In this document: one piece after another, positions 6,091 to 7,824 of the stretch
Position numbering within the stretch: position 1 is the stretch's first letter
How the letters are laid out: every line of letters begins with the position of its first letter
From: Candidatus Omnitrophota bacterium
Lineage (GTDB): Bacteria; Hinthialibacterota; Hinthialibacteria; Hinthialibacterales; JAKPRU01
Length of the DNA stretch: 7,824 nt
Assembly (NCBI GenBank): GCA_029570205.1
Contig: JAKQSI010000052.1
Span: forward strand, 1 to 7,824
Direction: 5' to 3'
Program-made: the position numbers and the translations under genes
Notes under the pieces: generated by a model
What the model was told of the DNA's origin: nothing
Seen by the model: the letters and a program-made list of their open reading frames with translations, nothing else
Database searches by the model: none

Positions 6091-6173
6091 CGTTCTTCCG
6101 TTCCAGGCACAACCTCCGGTTTATCCGTTCCACTCACCTGTTCTTATCCTACACCGATCCAAGAGCATTATTC
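6091..6173. other. Gene-free stretch upstream of the membrane-protein gene
   Basis: No gene is supported between the ribosome-binding site of the membrane protein and the hairpin at 6174. It should hold that gene's promoter on the minus strand, but I find no convincing -35/-10 pair. Confidence 0.4.
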
Positions 6174-6223
6174 GCACAACAATACCCCCGGTGAAGATCG
6201 GTCCACCGGGGGTGTTGTTGCGC
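6174..6223. repeat. 20-bp hairpin flanking the insertion sequence
   Basis: Bases 6174-6193 pair with 6204-6223 around a 10-nt loop (6194-6203). Eighteen of 20 positions are Watson-Crick pairs, plus one T-G wobble and one A-C mismatch; the core is CCCCCGGTG / CACCGGGGG. Neither strand has a good T run after it, although both outer arms end in TTGTT-like bases. It may be a terminator that lost its tail or a small structured repeat. It ends 12 nt before the proposed left end of the insertion sequence. Confidence 0.75.
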
Positions 6224-6235
6224 CGATGCTTGTAG

Positions 6236-6253
6236 CCCGGATTTCTCACGGGA
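6236..6253 (+). repeat. Candidate left terminal inverted repeat of the IS
   Basis: CCCGGATTTCTCACGGGA lies 78 nt before the transposase ATG. It was picked for its position and for similarity to remembered IS1380-family tips. The partner repeat is not in the window. If correct, a 4-bp target duplication would be GTAG, just to the left. Confidence 0.3.
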
Positions 6254-6263
6254 GCCATTTTTA

Positions 6264-6330
6264 AAGGCCACCTGTTATGGCATAAATAGAGTGGCGATAG
6301 GAACTTATTGTATGCCAGTCAGGTGACCTT
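6264..6330 (+). promoter_or_regulatory. Inverted repeat able to hide the transposase ribosome-binding site
   Basis: AAGGCCACCTG (6264-6274) pairs with CAGGTGACCTT (6320-6330) with one mismatch. Inside, TGGCATA (6278-6284) pairs perfectly with TATGCCA (6311-6317), and AATA (6285-6288) with TATT (6306-6309) around one bulged G. The right arm contains the only Shine-Dalgarno-like bases (AGGTGA, 6321-6326) and ends directly before the ATG at 6331. RNA begun upstream would fold this site away; RNA begun inside the loop would not. IS10 and IS50 use this type of protection against readthrough; its use here is inferred. Confidence 0.6.
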
Positions 6331-7743
6331 ATGAAAACAGAGTGTACAGGAACGTTATTCGATTTTCAACCGTTGGAGAAGCGGGAAGTGGTGGCCTCAT
6401 TTGATGGGGGAACGATCACATCGGATGCAGGCGGGCTGTTGTTGCGGGAAGTGGAGCGACGGTGCGGGATTCTCCGACAGTTCAGCGAGTGTTTCCGGGA
6501 TTTGCGGGATGCGGAACGAATCGAACACACGGTGGCGGAATTGGTGGCGCAGCGGGTGTATGCGATCGCGTTGGGATATGAGGACCTGAACGATCATGAG
6601 GAATTGCGGACCGATCCGTTGCTGGGGGTGTTGGTGGGGAAAGGCGACCCGACGGGGCGGAGTCGGATTCGGGAAGGGGATCGGGGAAAAGCGCTGGCGG
6701 GGAAGAGCACGCTGAATCGTCTGGAATTGACCCGTCCGGGAGAGCCGGATCGGTACAAGAAGATCGAGATTGTTGAGGAGACGGTGAAGGCGTTCTTTGT
6801 GGAGGTATTTCTCCAGGCGCACGAACGGGTGCCCCGGCGGATGGTGTTGGATTTGGACGCGACGGACGATCCGCTGCATGGACAGCAGGAGGGGCGATTT
6901 TTTCATGGGTATTACCGGGAGTATTGTTATCTGCCGTTGTACATTTTCAGTGGGGAGCATTTGTTGTGTGCGCGGTTGCGCGAGTCGAACCAGGATGCGT
7001 CGGCGGGGAGTGTGGAGGAAGTGGCGCGGATTGTGGGGCCGATCCGAGCGAGATGGCCGAAAGTGGAGATCGCGATTCGGGGGGATGCGGGATTTTGCCG
7101 AGAATCGATTATGAGGTGGTGTGAGGCGAATGGGGTTCACTATATTTTGGGACTGGCGAAGAATCCCCGCCTGCTGGGAAGGATCAAACACCAAATGAAA
7201 AAGGCGAGGAAACGGTATGCACTGACTCGGAAAGCCGCGCGGGTATACGGACATTTTCTGTACCGAACACAGAAGACTTGGAGTCGAAAGCGTCGTGTGA
7301 TTTCGAAAGCGGAGCATCTGGCGAAAGGAGCGAATCCCCGGTTTGTGGTGACCTCGTATACACCGGAGGAGTATGACGCGCAGACGTTGTACGAGAAGGA
7401 GTATTGTGCACGTGGGGAGATGGAGAATCGGATCAAGGAACAGCCGTTATTTTTGTTTGCGGATCGGACCAGTTCCCATGAGATGTGGGCGAACCAGGTC
7501 CGTCTGTGGTTTTCGTCGGTGGCCTATCTGCTGGTTTCCGCGTTCCGCCGCTTGGGATTACAGGGGACAGAGATGGCGAAGGCGCAATGTCAGACGATTC
7601 GACTCAAGTTGTTCAAACTGGGCGCTCGGATTCGCGTGACGGTGCGAAGGATCGTGGTCTCGATGGCGAGCGGTTGCCCGTATCAGGCTCTTTTTGCTGC
7701 AGCGTATGCGAATCTGAAAGCCATCCCCCTGTTTTCGCCGTAG
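6331..7743 (+). CDS. IS1380-family DDE transposase
   Basis: This intact 470-residue protein cuts and joins the ends of its insertion sequence. The N-terminal part has the family signature ASFDGGTITSDAGGLLLREV (22-41). The RNase H-like core shows the first acidic site in LDLDATDDPLHGQQEG (173-188, probably D176), the second in IRGDAGF (249-255, D252), and the third in YCARGEMENRIKEQ (358-371, probably E365). Y358-x2-R361-x3-E365 fits the IS4-type YREK signature, although the nearest lysine (K369) is closer than usual. FADRTSSHEMWANQVRLWFSS (376-396) is also typical. The start follows AGGTGA by 4 nt, inside the arm of an inverted repeat. Codons end in G far more often than in the dehydrogenase and PBP1A genes (many TTG, GCG, GGG, CGG), which fits acquired DNA. 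No frameshift or stop interrupts it. Confidence 0.95.
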   Translation: MKTECTGTLFDFQPLEKREVVASFDGGTITSDAGGLLLREVERRCGILRQFSECFRDLRDAERIEHTVAELVAQRVYAIALGYEDLNDHEELRTDPLLGVLVGKGDPTGRSRIREGDRGKALAGKSTLNRLELTRPGEPDRYKKIEIVEETVKAFFVEVFLQAHERVPRRMVLDLDATDDPLHGQQEGRFFHGYYREYCYLPLYIFSGEHLLCARLRESNQDASAGSVEEVARIVGPIRARWPKVEIAIRGDAGFCRESIMRWCEANGVHYILGLAKNPRLLGRIKHQMKKARKRYALTRKAARVYGHFLYRTQKTWSRKRRVISKAEHLAKGANPRFVVTSYTPEEYDAQTLYEKEYCARGEMENRIKEQPLFLFADRTSSHEMWANQVRLWFSSVAYLLVSAFRRLGLQGTEMAKAQCQTIRLKLFKLGARIRVTVRRIVVSMASGCPYQALFAAAYANLKAIPLFSP

Positions 7744-7824
7744 CGGGAGTCTCCTCCCCTTTCTCCTTTTGTCCCTGAACGACCCCTCGGAGCCGAGGTC
7801 TGTCTGCTGCTCTCTTTGGGAGAC
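7744..7824 (+). other. Sequence after the transposase, small hairpins, no gene
   Basis: Two short hairpins are visible: GGGAG (7745-7749) with CTCCC (7754-7758), followed by a T-rich stretch containing CTCCTTTTG, which may act as a weak terminator; and CCTCGG (7785-7790) with CCGAGG (7793-7798) around only two bases. The right end of the insertion sequence is expected nearby but was not recognised before the window stops. Confidence 0.4.

Larger units (their letters stand above)
6236..7824 (+). mobile_element. IS1380-family insertion sequence, right end not seen
   Basis: The region is defined by the intact transposase at 6331-7743. The left end is proposed at CCCGGATTTCTCACGGGA (6236-6253), which recalls the CC..GATT start of known IS1380-family ends such as ISEcp1 as I remember them. 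No inverted copy of it is found between the transposase stop and the window edge, so the right terminal repeat and the target duplication probably lie outside. The end at 7824 is only the window limit. The left boundary is an inference; the family call rests on the transposase. Confidence 0.6.

Noticed and set aside
5846-6235. A 129-codon open frame on the plus strand opposite the small membrane protein
   Set aside because: It has no recognisable domain, runs into the hairpin at 6174-6223, and its opposite strand has the better ribosome-binding site and membrane-protein pattern.
7745-7824. Right terminal inverted repeat of the insertion sequence
   Set aside because: No stretch here is a convincing reverse complement of the proposed left end; the small hairpins do not match it.

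Overview
The window reads as a piece of a bacterial chromosome from a diderm, probably poorly sampled lineage. Evidence for a Gram-negative-type envelope is a class A penicillin-binding protein with a long N-terminal anchor and a lipoprotein-like periplasmic binding protein. Base composition is moderately GC-rich by eye. No gene fixes the phylum. The short dispersed-repeat motifs in the intergenic gaps are of the kind common in genomes from uncultured phyla, but that is only an impression.

Layout: (1) 1-382 holds the 3' end of tuf (EF-Tu) followed by a short rpmG (ribosomal protein L33), closed by a strong intrinsic terminator; secE and nusG, which usually follow, are not there. (2) 406-741 on the minus strand encodes a single-domain STAS protein (anti-anti-sigma-factor type), convergent with rpmG. 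(3) 742-841 is the gap between divergent genes and contains an AT-rich patch. (4) 842-4518 is a two-gene operon, a zinc-dependent medium-chain dehydrogenase and a complete bifunctional PBP1A, joined by an ATGA stop/start overlap. (5) 4519-4708 is a structured intergenic region with a 4 x 7-bp repeat, overlapping C/T-rich hairpins and a possible promoter. (6) 4709-5698 is a ribose/sugar-type ABC substrate-binding lipoprotein with no transporter partners in view, ended by a terminator that works on both strands and carries a dispersed-repeat-like core. (7) 5812-6075 on the minus strand is an 87-residue two-helix membrane protein of unknown function with a clear ribosome-binding site. (8) 6174-7824 is a long hairpin, the probable left end of an IS1380-family insertion sequence, a start-codon-proximal hairpin and an intact 470-residue transposase; the right end of the element was not found and probably lies beyond the window.

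The genes do not form one pathway. The main functional grouping is the dehydrogenase-PBP1A operon, in which cell-wall synthesis is translationally coupled to an oxidoreductase of unknown substrate. I do not see a convincing undescribed defence or mobile system. The most interesting signals are structural: the inverted repeat that would bury the transposase ribosome-binding site, the competing hairpins upstream of the binding-protein gene, and the repeat-bearing bidirectional terminator.
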